Origin: an uncultured Bacilli bacterium
Lineage (GTDB): Bacteria > Bacillota_I > Bacilli_A > RF39 > UBA660
DNA length: 13,568 bases
Assembly: GCA_947624125.1 (NCBI GenBank)
Contig: CANQIY010000025.1
Span: 1 to 13,568, forward strand
Reading direction: 5' to 3'
The notes under the pieces were generated by a model that saw only the letters and a program-made list of their open reading frames with translations, was not told where the DNA came from and did no database searches. Made by a program: the position numbers and the translations under genes. This document shows, piece by piece, positions 1 through 4,957 of this stretch (position 1 is the first letter of the stretch; each line of letters starts with the position of its first letter).

Positions 1-51
1 TTTCTCGGCATAGCAAAAAGTTTAAAAGACTTATTGACCGTGATAAAATTA

Positions 52-82
52 TTGGGCTCTTTCAATTTTATTTAGTGCCCAA
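52..82 (-). terminator. Possible terminator of the toxin mRNA
   Basis: TTGGGC (52-57) and GCCCAA (77-82) form a perfect 6-bp inverted repeat around a 19-base AT-rich loop. On the minus strand it is followed by a modestly U-rich tail (AATAATTTTATC). It is the first GC-rich hairpin with any U-rich tail beyond the 36-codon minus-strand gene, so it could end that transcript. The tail is weak and the call is tentative. Confidence 0.35.
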
Positions 83-92
83 CAAAAAAATG

Positions 93-121
93 TTGATATT
101 TCACAACATTTAATTTATAAT
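93..121 (+). promoter_or_regulatory. Sigma-A type promoter of the antisense RNA
   Basis: TTGATA at 93-98 and a perfect TATAAT at 116-121 are separated by exactly 17 bases. The predicted start is near 128 and there is no plus-strand open frame of note downstream, only a hairpin terminator ending near 207. This points to a short noncoding transcript. The TGTTG / CAACA inverted repeat at 91-95 and 104-108 overlaps the -35 and may be chance. Confidence 0.75.
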
Positions 122-127
122 TTATCT

Positions 128-207
128 AGGGACGCGTAGATTTACGCCGTCTTAATTTCTTAAGTTGACGCTATCCTAACATTACTGTTATGGATGCGTC
201 TCTTTTT
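128..207 (+). ncRNA. Candidate type I antitoxin antisense RNA, about 80 nt
   Basis: This span is bounded by a consensus promoter (93-121) and an intrinsic terminator (167-210). The RNA would fold into a 5' hairpin (GAC GCGTA 131-138 with TACGC, one bulged C and GTC 143-151), a small CTTAA/TTAAG hairpin (151-164) and the terminator stem. It runs convergently to the 36-codon minus-strand gene and is antisense to its last codons and stop (171-173). AGATTTA, at the apex of its first hairpin (138-144), recurs at 322-328 in the leader region of the peptide gene. The RNA can therefore also pair at a distance with UAAAUCU beside the ribosome-site hairpin of that mRNA. This arrangement resembles Fst/par and TxpA/RatA type I systems. 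The function is inferred from architecture; no antitoxin RNA family was recognised by sequence. Confidence 0.6.
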
Positions 208-210
208 ATT
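167..210 (+). terminator. Intrinsic terminator of the antisense RNA
   Basis: The arms are GACGCTATCCTAACA (167-181) and TGTTATGGATGCGTC (186-200). They pair along almost their whole length, with one bulge on each side, around a TTAC loop, and a TCTTTTT tract follows. The 5' arm carries the stop codon of the minus-strand peptide gene, and the whole stem spans the peptide's last codons, so the terminator and the 3' end of that gene are superimposed. Confidence 0.8.
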
Positions 211-281
211 AGCATATACACTAGGTATAGCAATAAAAAAATAATTACTATCAAAATCCTTATCAAGTCTTTTGACTTCAT
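171..281 (-). CDS. Small hydrophobic peptide, candidate type I toxin (36 aa)
   Basis: The frame encodes 36 residues: a basic N-terminus (MKSKDLIR), one uninterrupted hydrophobic stretch of about 17 residues (ILIVIIFLLLYLVYMLI, residues 9-25), then KRD and a short tail ending in MLG. This is the layout of membrane-acting type I toxins. Translation support is strong: GGAGGTGG lies at 286-293, with the GGAGG core 7 bases before the ATG. A promoter sits at 361-389 and the leader can fold over the Shine-Dalgarno. The stop codon lies inside the terminator hairpin of the convergent antisense RNA. It lacks the proline and the WLxxR-like tail I associate with Fst peptides and does not match TxpA or BsrG that I recall, so the family is unassigned. 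Alternatives are a small membrane regulator or a leader peptide. That it is translated is likely; toxicity is inferred. Confidence 0.6.
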   Translation of the reverse strand: MKSKDLIRILIVIIFLLLYLVYMLIKRDASITVMLG

Positions 282-355
282 CTTACCACCTCCACTTCTG
301 CTTGTTTTTTCCAAAACCCCCAGATTTAGAAGTGACGGCGCATCTGTGCTTTAAC
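282..355 (-). promoter_or_regulatory. Structured leader of the toxin mRNA
   Basis: On the minus strand the leader contains CACTTCT (complement of 328-334), which can pair perfectly with AGAAGTG (complement of 293-299), directly against the GGAGGTGG ribosome site (286-293). This could hide the site. The loop beside the 5' arm holds UAAAUCU, complementary to AGAUUUA in the antisense RNA. Nearer the 5' end, CGCCGTC (complement of 334-340) is complementary to GACGGCG (complement of 145-151) beyond the stop codon, allowing 5'-3' closure of the message. Confidence 0.55.
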
Positions 356-360
356 TCTCT

Positions 361-389
361 ATTAAATTACAAATTATCCTTTTTGTAAA
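361..389 (-). promoter_or_regulatory. Promoter of the 36-aa peptide gene
   Basis: Read on the minus strand, TTTACA (384-389) and TTTAAT (361-366) are separated by 17 bases. Each hexamer matches five of six consensus positions. The predicted start at about 354-356 gives a leader of about 75 nt. It lies just downstream of the terminator that closes the neighbouring surface-protein gene, so the small locus is insulated. Confidence 0.7.
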
Positions 390-423
390 GAGGGTTTTTT
401 TGTCTTATTTTGTCGTTTCTAAA

Positions 424-454
424 CAAAAAAAGTATACCATTTTTAAGTATACTT
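424..454 (-). terminator. Intrinsic terminator of the left surface-protein gene
   Basis: AAGTATAC (430-437) and GTATACTT (447-454) form an 8-bp stem with a 9-base loop. On the minus strand the stem runs into a tract of seven T. It begins four bases after the stop codon of the gene at 458-1741. It is a near copy of the spoVS terminator at 1832-1856. Confidence 0.8.
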
Positions 455-457
455 GTA

Positions 458-1741
458 TTATTGAATTATAAAAGGTTCATTTATTGTTCCTTTACCATCA
501 ATTAAATTTATATTATTTTTTATATAAAAAACAGGACGAACAAAACGTTTATTTATAAAATGTGTAGTATTTATATATCCTTCAGTAGCAATATAAAAAG
601 CATCAAACCAGTCACTATAAATAAAATAGCCTTGTCTTGTCATAGTAGCTTCGTATGCTGTAGATATTGTGCTATCATTATTTGAAATATGTAGCCATCC
701 CGTATTACATATTCCAACATAAGTATTATTATTAATCATACAATTAGCATCATCACTAATTGAATAATTATAGTCATGCAAATACATCAAACTAACTTTA
801 CTCTCAAAAGTTTTACTCCATTTTTCATTTTCGTGTTTTAAAAAATAAATTGTTTTACCATTACTAGGAGAACTTGAATAATCTACTATATGTGACTGTG
901 CCTTTTCCGTTCCCTGTTCAACCTTTTCATTCCAATTCGTTCCTTTTTGACCGCTTTCTATTTGATATAATCCTTCACCATTTTGCTTTGCTCCTAAAAT
1001 ATCATTGGATAACATATCTCCATATATCCATATATTATCTGAAATTTTATTCAACCATTCATTAGAAATGTATTCATTATTAGTTAAAAATTTATCACCA
1101 TTTATAGCTTTGTAGATATCACTTTTAAAAAATGAAATATCTTCATTATAATTCTTCCACCAAGGAAATTTCTCTTTTAGTGCTTCCTTTTTTATTACTT
1201 TTATTCTTCCACTTTCTTCTATCCCTATTATTCGATACATATATTTATCGGGATGTTCCTTACATTCCTTACTTTCACTTGTTCCAAAACATATATAGTT
1301 TTCTATTCCTTCACTTTGTTGTCCCTGAAATCGATACATTTCCCCTCTTAATTTTTCAATTTTTAACCCATTTGGTTTAGGTTGCATTTCTATTATTTTT
1401 AATCCAATACTCTTATCTAAATATAATGTACAATATACTGTTTTATTACTACTTATTGTTATACCATTATTCTCTATTTTTATGGGTATTTCTATTTTAT
1501 TTCCTGAATTATCTATACATTTACTTTCCTCTTCATTTAAATAATAACCTTTTGGAAATATTGTTTCCCTATATTCTTCATAGTTATTATCTTTTTCTAT
1601 ATATAATGCTATTTGTTTATTATTTATTTTTTCTTCTTTTAAATTTATATTTTCTTTATTATCTTTTTTAGTAAATATAAACATACTTATTATACTTAAA
1701 CATATAAAAATAACAATTATCTTTTTGTTAATAACTTGCAT
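458..1741 (-). CDS. Membrane-anchored surface protein, paralogue A (427 aa)
   Basis: An N-terminal hydrophobic helix (residues about 8-24, after MQVINKK) serves as signal anchor, so the rest should lie outside the cell. No lipobox is seen. Next comes a module with FPKGYYLNEEES and a cysteine pair (C75, C104, the latter in VYCTLYLDK). A YRFQG segment (136-140), an ENYICF region with C151 and C160, and the motif YRIIGI (169-174) follow. The C-terminus has NTGWLHIS and ends VRPVFYIKNNI then a GxGT-N-PF tail. From memory, the RIIG and VRP-F motifs resemble a family common in gut Bacillota, with a C-terminal part like the lectin-like DUF6273/FISUMP type; this is not verified. Ligand unknown. The Shine-Dalgarno AGGGAG is 8 bases before the ATG. 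The leader and first codons repeat at 13492-13568, and the promoter carries a poly-G tract. The two paralogues diverge strongly after the anchor. Confidence 0.85.
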   Translation of the reverse strand: MQVINKKIIVIFICLSIISMFIFTKKDNKENINLKEEKINNKQIALYIEKDNNYEEYRETIFPKGYYLNEEESKCIDNSGNKIEIPIKIENNGITISSNKTVYCTLYLDKSIGLKIIEMQPKPNGLKIEKLRGEMYRFQGQQSEGIENYICFGTSESKECKEHPDKYMYRIIGIEESGRIKVIKKEALKEKFPWWKNYNEDISFFKSDIYKAINGDKFLTNNEYISNEWLNKISDNIWIYGDMLSNDILGAKQNGEGLYQIESGQKGTNWNEKVEQGTEKAQSHIVDYSSSPSNGKTIYFLKHENEKWSKTFESKVSLMYLHDYNYSISDDANCMINNNTYVGICNTGWLHISNNDSTISTAYEATMTRQGYFIYSDWFDAFYIATEGYINTTHFINKRFVRPVFYIKNNINLIDGKGTINEPFIIQ

Positions 1742-1770
1742 TACTTTTTCTCCCTTTATTTTATATTTGT
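1694..1770 (-). repeat. Direct repeat: shared leader and first codons of the surface genes (left copy)
   Basis: This 77-base stretch matches 13492-13568 at 75 of 77 positions. The only differences are adjacent (1721-1722) and change one Lys codon to Arg. It covers the 5' untranslated leader, the Shine-Dalgarno, the start codon and about 16 codons of the signal anchor. The proteins are far more divergent downstream. Confidence 0.9.
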
Positions 1771-1771
1771 T

Positions 1772-1797
1772 ATTATATAATCCCCCCCCGGAGTCAA
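1772..1797 (-). promoter_or_regulatory. Poly-G promoter of the left surface-protein gene, probably phase-variable
   Basis: On the minus strand there is TTGACT (1792-1797) and a perfect TATAAT (1772-1777). The spacer is only 14 bases and contains a run of eight G (1782-1789). A 17-base optimum would need eleven G. Slipped-strand changes in such a tract alter promoter strength in known phase-variable surface genes, for example the poly-A spacer of Mycoplasma hyorhinis vlp genes and homopolymeric promoters in Neisseria. As sequenced the promoter would be weak or off. Confidence 0.65.
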
Positions 1798-1821
1798 GAA
1801 TTTAGCAAATTAGTAAAAAAA

Positions 1822-1856
1822 ATTGTTTAAAAAGCATACCCTTTCTAAGTATGCTT
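1822..1856 (-). terminator. Intrinsic terminator of spoVS
   Basis: AAGCATAC (1832-1839) pairs with GTATGCTT (1849-1856) around a 9-base loop. On the minus strand a T-rich tail follows. It lies about 20 bases after the spoVS stop and upstream of the surface-gene promoter, so the two genes are separately transcribed. Confidence 0.75.
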
Positions 1857-1874
1857 ATAAATTACAAAATAATA

Positions 1875-2135
1875 TTATTTAGATTCGATTAATAATTTAA
1901 TTGCGGTTTTTTGTTCCCCATTAATTGTTATATCATTAAAAGCTGGTATTACAACTAAATTATCACCCGTTGGAGCAACAAAACCTCGACATATAGCAAT
2001 TGCTTTTATAGCTTGATTAAGAGACCCTGCCCCAATAGTTTGAATTTCTACTGTTCCTTTCTCACGATAAATATTGGCAATTGCTCCGGCAACTTTACTA
2101 GGATTAGATTTACTAGATACTTTTAAAATTTCCAT
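1875..2135 (-). CDS. spoVS: Stage V sporulation protein S (SpoVS)
   Basis: The 86-residue product has the usual family length and a clear SpoVS sequence: it opens MEILKVSSKSNPSKVAGAIA, contains TIGAGSLNQAIKAIA and GFVAPTGDNL, and ends in EQKTAIKLLIE. SpoVS is a small Alba-like protein. In Bacillus subtilis it affects septation, spore coat and cortex completion, and it acts as a regulator or nucleic-acid binding factor of uncertain mechanism. Homologues occur in non-sporulating bacteria, and nothing else in this window is sporulation-specific, so a more general role is possible. The start is supported by AAGGAA 8 bases before the ATG. The gene is monocistronic by appearance: a strong hairpin terminator lies upstream (2177-2210) and another downstream (1822-1856). 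I saw no convincing promoter in the 39 bases before it. Confidence 0.93.
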   Translation of the reverse strand: MEILKVSSKSNPSKVAGAIANIYREKGTVEIQTIGAGSLNQAIKAIAICRGFVAPTGDNLVVIPAFNDITINGEQKTAIKLLIESK

Positions 2136-2176
2136 AATTAATATTCCTTTCTTTTCTCTTTAAATATATGAATTAT

Positions 2177-2210
2177 AAAAAAGAAAAATGTCCTAAAATA
2201 CATTTTTCTT
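2177..2210 (-). terminator. Intrinsic terminator of the six-TM membrane protein gene
   Basis: AAGAAAAATGT (2181-2191) and ACATTTTTCTT (2200-2210) form a perfect 11-bp stem with an 8-base loop. On the minus strand it ends in six consecutive T. It starts 12 bases after the stop codon of the gene at 2222-2752. Confidence 0.8.
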
Positions 2211-2221
2211 TAGAAATAGTT

Positions 2222-2752
2222 TTATTTTTTCTTTTCCATAATATAAGCCGCTAAAGGGTCCATTAAATCTAGTATACCATTAATTAAGAAGAAAAAGCCT
2301 AATATTAATATTTGAATATCTGGAGTACAATATAAATTAATTGTAGTTAAAATACCAGTTAAGATAAATAATATTAAGTTTACTAAATTAAGAAGCCATA
2401 ACTTATTTTTATGGTCATGATAATAGTCACTTTCTTTTAATTTAGTTAAACTCATTAAAATAATCCATATAAATAAAATTAATGCTAAATTAAGAGGATG
2501 GTCTTTTATATCAATAAAGAATAAAGTTATTAAAACAACTAAAGAAGAAAGAGAAGTACTAAACCCTGAGTATTCTTTAAAATTTAAAATTAAAAAATTT
2601 TTTATTAAATGGATTATACCATATAAAGCAATAATAACAATAAATACATTTTTTACACTTATAATACTAAATATAGGTAATATCATCGTTAAAGCTCCGA
2701 TTAATATTAAAACCCATGCTGTTATAAATTCAACAAGTGTTCTTCTTTCCAT
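2222..2752 (-). CDS. Six-helix integral membrane protein, HdeD/DUF308-like
   Basis: The 176-residue product is almost wholly hydrophobic, with about six predicted membrane helices (roughly 8-31, 35-56, 66-80, 86-104, 117-140, 145-165). A polar, charged loop lies between helices 4 and 5 (KLKESDYYHDHKNK) and the tail is EKKK. The size and six-helix pattern suggest the HdeD/DUF308 membrane family, but no diagnostic motif is decisive. The molecular function is unknown. It has its own consensus promoter (2777-2805), whose -35 overlaps the end of uppS, and its own terminator, so it can be expressed apart from uppS. The AGGATGTG sequence before the ATG is spaced rather far (9 or more bases), so translation initiation may be modest. 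uppS is commonly followed by cdsA; this protein does not look like CdsA. Confidence 0.8.
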   Translation of the reverse strand: MERRTLVEFITAWVLILIGALTMILPIFSIISVKNVFIVIIALYGIIHLIKNFLILNFKEYSGFSTSLSSLVVLITLFFIDIKDHPLNLALILFIWIILMSLTKLKESDYYHDHKNKLWLLNLVNLILFILTGILTTINLYCTPDIQILILGFFFLINGILDLMDPLAAYIMEKKK

Positions 2753-2776
2753 TTTTTAAATCACATCCTACTTAAA

Positions 2777-2805
2777 ATTATAGTTTATTTGCGTTTATTT
2801 TTCAA
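2777..2805 (-). promoter_or_regulatory. Promoter of the six-TM membrane protein gene
   Basis: On the minus strand TTGAAA (2800-2805) and TATAAT (2777-2782) are spaced by 17 bases. The -35 overlaps the uppS stop codon (TGA, 2802-2804). The predicted start near 2770 leaves a leader of about 17 nt. Confidence 0.8.
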
Positions 2806-3515
2806 TTAGTTTTTATTCCCCCAAAACGTCTATCTCGACTTTTATAATATTCTAATGCTTCATCTAATTCTTGTTCTTTAAAATCCGGAAAATAAGTATC
2901 AACAAAATAAATTTCGGCATAAAAAGCTTGATATAACATAAAATTACTTAAACGATGTTCTTTTCCCGTTCTAATTAATAAATCAATTGGTGGTAAATCT
3001 TGATATAAATAATGATAAAAAGTATCACGATTTAAATCTTTTTCTAGAAGAAGCCCACTTTTTATGTCATCAGAAATTTTTAAGGAAGCATCAACTATTT
3101 CTTCTTGGCCTCCATAATTAAGACAAATATTTAAAATACATTCTTGATTATCTTTGGTTTTGGCACTTATCTCTTCCATAGCATCAATTACATCTTTACG
3201 AAGTAAATTCTTTCTACCACTAAAAACAACCTTTATTCCATCTTTACATACTTTATCTAACTTATTTTTAAAATAATTAATAAATAAGTCCATTAAGAAA
3301 TCGACTTCTTCTTGACTTCTTTTAAAATTATCAGTAGAAAAAGCATAAACACTTAACACTTTTATGCCTCTTTTTTTGGCATAACGACTTAATAATTCTA
3401 ATGTTTTTCCCCCTTCTTTATGTCCTTCACTTCGTTTCATTCCCTTCTCTTTTGCCCATCTACCATTACCATCCATAATAATAGCAACATGCTTTGGAAT
3501 GTTTTCATTCATCAT
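2802..3515 (-). CDS. uppS: Isoprenyl transferase (undecaprenyl diphosphate synthase)
   Basis: This enzyme condenses isopentenyl diphosphate onto farnesyl diphosphate to make the C55 lipid carrier for peptidoglycan and other wall polymers, at the cytoplasmic membrane. The sequence holds the cis-prenyltransferase signatures: HVAIIMDGNGRWA (catalytic Asp about 15), RSEGHKEGG, YAFSTDNFKR, NYGGQEEIVDA and the C-terminal RTGKEHRLSNF, EIYF and RDRRFGG. A Lys stands where Gly or Ser is usual in the RTxxE motif. An upstream in-frame ATG at 3527 is possible, but AAGGTGAT lies properly spaced before the ATGATG at 3515/3512, and a TATAAT at 3536-3541 would put the transcript start almost on top of 3527, so the later start is preferred (237 aa). 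Stop is TGA. It follows fic by about 50 bases. Confidence 0.95.
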   Translation of the reverse strand: MMNENIPKHVAIIMDGNGRWAKEKGMKRSEGHKEGGKTLELLSRYAKKRGIKVLSVYAFSTDNFKRSQEEVDFLMDLFINYFKNKLDKVCKDGIKVVFSGRKNLLRKDVIDAMEEISAKTKDNQECILNICLNYGGQEEIVDASLKISDDIKSGLLLEKDLNRDTFYHYLYQDLPPIDLLIRTGKEHRLSNFMLYQAFYAEIYFVDTYFPDFKEQELDEALEYYKSRDRRFGGIKTN

Positions 3516-3556
3516 TATCACCTTCATTTCTTTCTATTATAAAATAAATTAACTTT

Positions 3557-3577
3557 AAAAAAAAGACTTAACGTCTT
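3557..3577 (-). terminator. Short terminator overlapping the fic stop codon
   Basis: On the minus strand AAGAC, a five-base loop GTTAA containing the fic stop codon, and GTCTT run into eight T (3557-3564). The stem is only 5 bp, so termination is probably partial and some read-through into uppS is likely. Confidence 0.5.
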
Positions 3578-4272
3578 GTAACGTTTATGTCTTCGATACT
3601 TTCTGTAATTGGTATTTTATTTTTTAATTTATAATATCCTATTAACTGGCGCATTTCTTCTAATGATTTATATCTTAAAAAGGAAGCAAAGCCTAAAACA
3701 TCTTCATCATTAATAAATTGATAATATTGTTTTGTTTCCCCTTCCGTAATTACCACAGGAGGATAACTTTGTTTCATTAAATTAGCATTCATAAGTAATT
3801 TAGCCATTCTTTTATTACCATCTTCAAAAGGATGAATACGCATGAGAGCAATATGAAAAGCAGCTTCTTTTTCATATACTTCTCGATATGTCCAAACATT
3901 ATAATAATTATCTAACAAACTATATAATGCATAATAAATTTTTTGGGGAGCTACAGGTGTCCAATTAGCTAAATTACCCGCCGAAACATTTATTTTGCGA
4001 ACGCCTTTTATCCCCGCTTCCACATTAACATAATTCGCAACTTCAATAATATCTAAGGGAGCTAATTTTCTATCTGTTTCAAGTAAATAATGAAATCCCT
4101 CTAATAAATGTTCGATAGCAACTTTTCGCTCCTCATTACTCATCCCATTTTCTAAATCCGTCGCAGCATAAACAAACCGGTCTAAAAATAAAACCATATA
4201 ATCTTCTTTTAACTTTTCATCTTTTAAGAAAAATTCAAAATATTTTTTTAATGTTTCCGGTTCAATTTCCAT
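3568..4272 (-). CDS. Fic-domain protein (predicted AMP transferase)
   Basis: The core Fic motif is intact: HPFEDGNKR at residues 147-155, matching HxFx(D/E)GNxxR. His147 would be catalytic and the GN-R part binds nucleotide phosphates. Such enzymes usually transfer AMP from ATP to a hydroxyl side chain of a target protein. An N-terminal segment ATDLENG (37-43) is close to the inhibitory (S/T)xxxE(G/N) helix of self-restrained Fic proteins, with Glu41 as the likely blocking residue. This suggests a self-regulated single-chain enzyme, not half of a FicTA pair. Length is 234 aa, with no DNA-binding extension evident. AGAGGT precedes the ATG at good spacing. It lies 49 bases after an HD-domain gene in the same direction and 50 bases before uppS. 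The target is unknown. Confidence 0.9.
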   Translation of the reverse strand: MEIEPETLKKYFEFFLKDEKLKEDYMVLFLDRFVYAATDLENGMSNEERKVAIEHLLEGFHYLLETDRKLAPLDIIEVANYVNVEAGIKGVRKINVSAGNLANWTPVAPQKIYYALYSLLDNYYNVWTYREVYEKEAAFHIALMRIHPFEDGNKRMAKLLMNANLMKQSYPPVVITEGETKQYYQFINDEDVLGFASFLRYKSLEEMRQLIGYYKLKNKIPITESIEDINVTRR

Positions 4273-4321
4273 CTTTTACCTCTATTCTTTTAATTAACTA
4301 AAAAAGATTTTAACTATTTCA

Positions 4322-4855
4322 TTAAAATCTAATTATATTCATGAAAAATAACATATATAAACACATATCATAACGAACTTTAAAAACACCAACTTCAAAA
4401 ATAGACACTAATAAATCGGCTAAACAAACAATAACGCCTTCTTTTGACTTCGGTTTTTGGTCTTTTAAAGAAGTGCATTTATCTCCTTTAATAAAAGGAA
4501 AACATTTTTTAACTAAAGCATAGTGAAACATATGGGTTTTTATATCATCAGCAACATTTTCATCAATTTCAAAATATTTTTGCGCATTCTTAACACTCAT
4601 TTGGGGATGATTTAAATAATTAATTGCTTCTTTACTACCTGTTTTTCCATAGAAAAAATCATGTAATAACCCCGCTTTTACAACTTCTTCTTTATTTCCT
4701 CTAAATATTTTGGCTAAAACTAAACTAACCCGACCAACCCTTTTACAATGGTCATATCGTGTACTACCATGATGGGTATCTTTCTTTAATTCCTGAAAAT
4801 ATTCACTTTCTAATATATCTTTAGCCATCTCTTTATATTCTTTATTTATATTCAT
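4322..4855 (-). CDS. HD-domain hydrolase
   Basis: The 177-residue protein carries an HD-superfamily metal site: H36 in YDHCKRV, the H65-D66 doublet in GLLHDFF, later histidines (H83, H108, H111) and D147 in VCLADLLVS. These proteins hydrolyse phosphate esters of nucleotides or related molecules; the substrate here cannot be read from sequence. The general form (YDHxKRV, GLLHDFF, KTHMF, then VCLADL) fits a cytoplasmic HD family widespread in Bacillota. The C-terminal 30 residues are unusually hydrophobic (MCLYMLFFMNIIRF) and may pack against the core. AGGA lies 7 bases before the ATG, and a strong promoter precedes it. It is first in a row with fic and uppS. It could reverse or modulate a nucleotide signal, but no link to fic is shown. 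Confidence 0.85.
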   Translation of the reverse strand: MNINKEYKEMAKDILESEYFQELKKDTHHGSTRYDHCKRVGRVSLVLAKIFRGNKEEVVKAGLLHDFFYGKTGSKEAINYLNHPQMSVKNAQKYFEIDENVADDIKTHMFHYALVKKCFPFIKGDKCTSLKDQKPKSKEGVIVCLADLLVSIFEVGVFKVRYDMCLYMLFFMNIIRF

Positions 4856-4897
4856 TAAAAATTCCTCATTTTAATCGCTTTTAAATGCGACTTAGTA

Positions 4898-4926
4898 ATT
4901 ATAACATATTTTTTCATAAAATGCAA
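4898..4926 (-). promoter_or_regulatory. Promoter of the HD-fic segment
   Basis: On the minus strand TTGCAT (4921-4926), a 17-base spacer and TATAAT (4898-4903) are present, with an extended -10 TG two bases upstream. The leader contains a small hairpin, TCGC (complement of 4887-4890) with GCGA (complement of 4875-4878), ahead of the Shine-Dalgarno. Confidence 0.75.
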
Positions 4927-4957
4927 AAAACAACCCCTATTTTACTTTCCTATTACA

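Noticed and set aside
3..113. Plus-strand frame open at the left edge, 36 codons beginning SRHSKKFKRLIDRDK
   Set aside because: It could be the end of a truncated gene, but it resembles no family I know, another frame is also open over part of it, and its end overlaps the antisense RNA promoter. Too short to call.
874..1671. Plus-strand frames of 63-82 codons inside the left surface gene
   Set aside because: They are shadow frames rich in Phe, Leu and Tyr, produced by the AT-rich antisense strand, without ribosome sites.
458..1741. Diversity-generating retroelement target
   Set aside because: The possible lectin-like C-terminus prompted a look, but there is no reverse transcriptase, no template repeat and no adenine-biased variable repeat in the window.
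2802..2804. TGA read as tryptophan (mycoplasma code)
   Set aside because: TGA ends uppS at the expected length after RRFGGIKTN, and tryptophans elsewhere are TGG. Standard bacterial code fits.
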